Positions 62,035-64,000 of a stretch of 64,000 nucleotides of DNA are shown one piece after another. The number at the start of each line of letters is the position of its first letter. Positions within the stretch are counted from its first letter, which is position 1. Source of the stretch: Macrolepiota albuminosa (Eukaryota; Basidiomycota; Agaricomycetes; Agaricales; Agaricaceae); the NCBI GenBank assembly GCA_027475525.1, contig JAMWFC010000117.1, positions 2,900,183 to 2,964,182 on the forward strand, read 5' to 3'. The notes below the pieces were generated by a model. The model was not told where the DNA came from. It saw nothing but the letters and a program-made list of their open reading frames with translations, and did not search any database. The translations under genes and the position numbers were made by a program.

Positions 62035-62943
62035 GGGTTCGATCCTCATTGCTTTCTCTGGTCACCTTGGCTACTGCAATGGGGGATTATAATGTTTAGC
62101 GCAAGGAGGATTTGCTGCTGCCCCTATTTAGTGTTGGGTCGGCTACCCCCATTATTAGGCAACATATGTAGAAGAAATTAAGAAAATTTTATTGATTCAA
62201 AATTATGCTTAAGGCATGCGACAACGGTGCAAAACTAAGTTTGAAACATCATTCCAATCATGAGCTCCATCTTAAACTTGATTTCTGCCTTAAGCAATTG
62301 AGGCTGTAAGCATGAAGCATACTTACACATGAACTCCAAAGGATCAAATTGTAGTAAAGTGGCTACAAGGTGTAACTGACATGCTTGAAAAGGCATTGGG
62401 GTGGTGTACCAGATGGAGTGTCTGTAATTACCATACATAGATATACTGCAGAGAGCTATACATACAATGCTCATGTGATAACTAGCTCTTTAATGCAATC
62501 AAAAAGATCAATCACCCAGACATAGATTAGCAACATTGAAATGAAAAGCCAAACAAGTACAAAGCAGAACTTGTTTATGGTCTCTATGTGGAATGATCTT
62601 TGAAATTGACCCATTGCACATGGTGCACAGTGATCTCTGTGCTTTCGCATGTGGTATACATCGATCTCCCATCTGCTCCTGAGAGTAAGCACTTTTCTAT
62701 CAGCTTTAATGAGTCGTCAGCTCCATTCCTTTTTGACGGACTTGGAATTAGTAAACATCGGTTTCGTTTGTACATCAATATCAATTGTGGCTGTCAAGCG
62801 CGTTAGTGGTCCAAACATGGAGTTTCAGATGGGAATGGTTTGGATGATCATCTCAATGACAACTCTGATATTTTTATTTGGTACTTAGTGCCTACCTCAC
62901 AGCTGTGACGGAGTTCCAGCGCTCATCCTTTGTTCCCTTCGAA
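62035..62943. other. Non-coding stretch before the membrane protein gene
   Basis: From 62035 to about 62170 may be the 3' untranslated end of the DIRS element (GGCTACCCCCATTATTAGG). No gene is recognised in 62170-62880. The last few hundred bases should hold the promoter of the gene at 62944. Confidence 0.35.
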
Positions 62944-64000
62944 ATGTACTGGAGAAATGTCCAGACTCTACTACTTCTCTTATTGCCTTTAATTTATGCT
63001 ACTGTGAGGAATCGAACCATAGACGATACTAAAGGGGACTCGGTCACTGGAGTCAAACCTATATACTTTCCTGACCCATGGCAAGGCCCAGATTGCAGAG
63101 GATGTTCCATACAGCCACCAAAGGAAAAGGCGTTTGACCAAACGTACTCAGCTTTCACATACATGGAAGAGAAATTTCCTTCAATGTCTATACAATTTTC
63201 ATTTCAAGGTATGTTCACTTCATCTTGGACAATGCTAGTTAGATTCACCTCAATTCCAGGCACTGCAGTCTACGTATATTTCATACTTGCTAACCGTGTT
63301 AATGATGGAGTCACCACCGAGACATACTGTGATTTCTTGCTCAATGGTACGAAAGTTGGAGAGTTCCACCATATCCCGACTTCTAGCCCGGACTACGAGT
63401 TCGATGCTCTTGCGTTCAATAAAACCAATCTCCCAAACAACAACCACACATTGACTATATCGACTTCTGGAGTCAACCGGCATTTGTTTACCAGTTTCGA
63501 CTATGCAAAGTATACGTTCGTACATCTCCTGATATTTTGGTAAAATCAAAGTAACTTGAGTTGAATCAGGTTTGACGATACAGTTTTCACGTCGTCAGTG
63601 TCGAGTTCCGTAACTCAGCAACAATTCCCAACAACAACACTGACACCATCTGGAACTTCGCGTTCTGCGCCAACTGGAGTTATTGTGGGAGGATCTCTTG
63701 GTGGCATCCTAATAATCGGCATTATTTTCTTTATCTTCCTATGCCTCCGTAGACGAAGACGAAGCCATCTTTCATCGTCTGTTGGAGGAAACATAGGCAT
63801 AGCATTCACCAACGCAGGCCCATCACCGGCATTGACACAAGGCACGCTCATAGAACCACATACCATTATGACTGCAGCATCCAATACCGGACGGTCGACC
63901 TTGCCACCCGCTTATGACAATATCATTATTTTGGACGATGAGTATGGTTCAGCATCTATTGCGAGCATGCGACAGGCCGATATTGAGGAACGTATAAGAG
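62944..64000 (+). CDS. Single-pass membrane surface protein, 3' end outside window
   Basis: Start chosen at 62944 because MYWRNVQTLLLLLLPLIYATV is a good signal peptide. An extracellular domain of about 170 residues follows, with GPDCRGC, NRT and NGT sequons (possible N-glycosylation), and a beta-rich look (AYTYMEEKFPSMSIQFSFQG-like strands), resembling the galactose-binding-like domains common in basidiomycete surface proteins. An intron of 60 nt, 63510-63569 (donor GTATAC, acceptor CAG), fits phase; a 30-nt alternative is too short. Exon 2 has a Ser/Thr/Gln stalk, a transmembrane helix GVIVGGSLGGILIIGIIFF, then RRRRRSH (cytosolic side). The tail runs off the end at EERIR. Function unknown. 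Confidence 0.65.

Noticed and set aside
1..64000. CRISPR arrays, bacterial operons, riboswitches.
   Set aside because: The repeats are not arrays of short repeats with unique spacers, and the genes are spliced eukaryotic genes.

Overview
The window looks like a scaffold from a filamentous basidiomycete, most likely an Agaricomycete. The host genes are broken by many short introns (about 50-60 nt, GT...AG). The retrotransposon families resemble types common in mushroom-forming fungi. I cannot name the species. About three quarters of the window is repeats. Only four host genes are recognisable: ATG15 (8910-10295, minus, cut by an assembly gap), a neutral trehalase (10578-13359, minus, ten exons), translation initiation factor eIF5 (22384-23779, minus, four exons) and a membrane-anchored surface protein that runs off the right end (62944-64000, plus). 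ATG15 lies 282 bp downstream of trehalase on the same strand.

Layout. 1-8809: most of a minus-strand Ty3-type LTR element (3' LTR, polypurine tract, a spliced antisense accessory gene, pol, protease), ending in a run of 100 N. 8910-13359: ATG15 and trehalase. 13360-22383: intergenic DNA with an inverted-repeat structure split by a solo LTR (16956-18105) and a second solo LTR family (19103-19619). 22384-23779: eIF5. 23780-31050: old LTR relics, a perfect 48-bp hairpin, and a decayed RNase H-type pseudogene. 31051-35113: a plus-strand Ty3-type element (element 3) cut off after its protease. 35114-47077: a 12-kb minus-strand chromovirus (element 2) with two 236-bp LTRs that read as the same sequence and a 958-codon accessory ORF downstream of integrase. 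47078-52707: an array of element 1-type gag fragments and LTRs. 52711-55121: a decayed gag-pol. 55576-56063: a solo LTR. 56542-62034: a mutated DIRS-type (tyrosine recombinase) retrotransposon. 62944-64000: the membrane protein.

Two observations stand out. First, both better-preserved LTR elements carry an extra protein gene between pol and the 3' LTR. In element 1 it is antisense to the element, has five introns and encodes a Cys6 motif resembling a Zn2Cys6 cluster. In element 2 it is sense, unspliced and encodes a long Gln/Pro-rich protein. Second, at least nineteen short direct duplications across the window have a period of exactly 77 bp, which is what unmerged k-mer overlaps in a de Bruijn graph assembly would give. 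Because 77 is not a multiple of three, these duplications break many element reading frames, so much of the apparent pseudogenisation, and some element junctions, may be artefacts.

Older repeat copies (52-62 kb) differ from young ones mainly by C-to-T and G-to-A changes, consistent with methylcytosine deamination or a RIP-like process. The tyrosine recombinase of the DIRS element appears to have lost its catalytic Arg-His-Arg residues this way.
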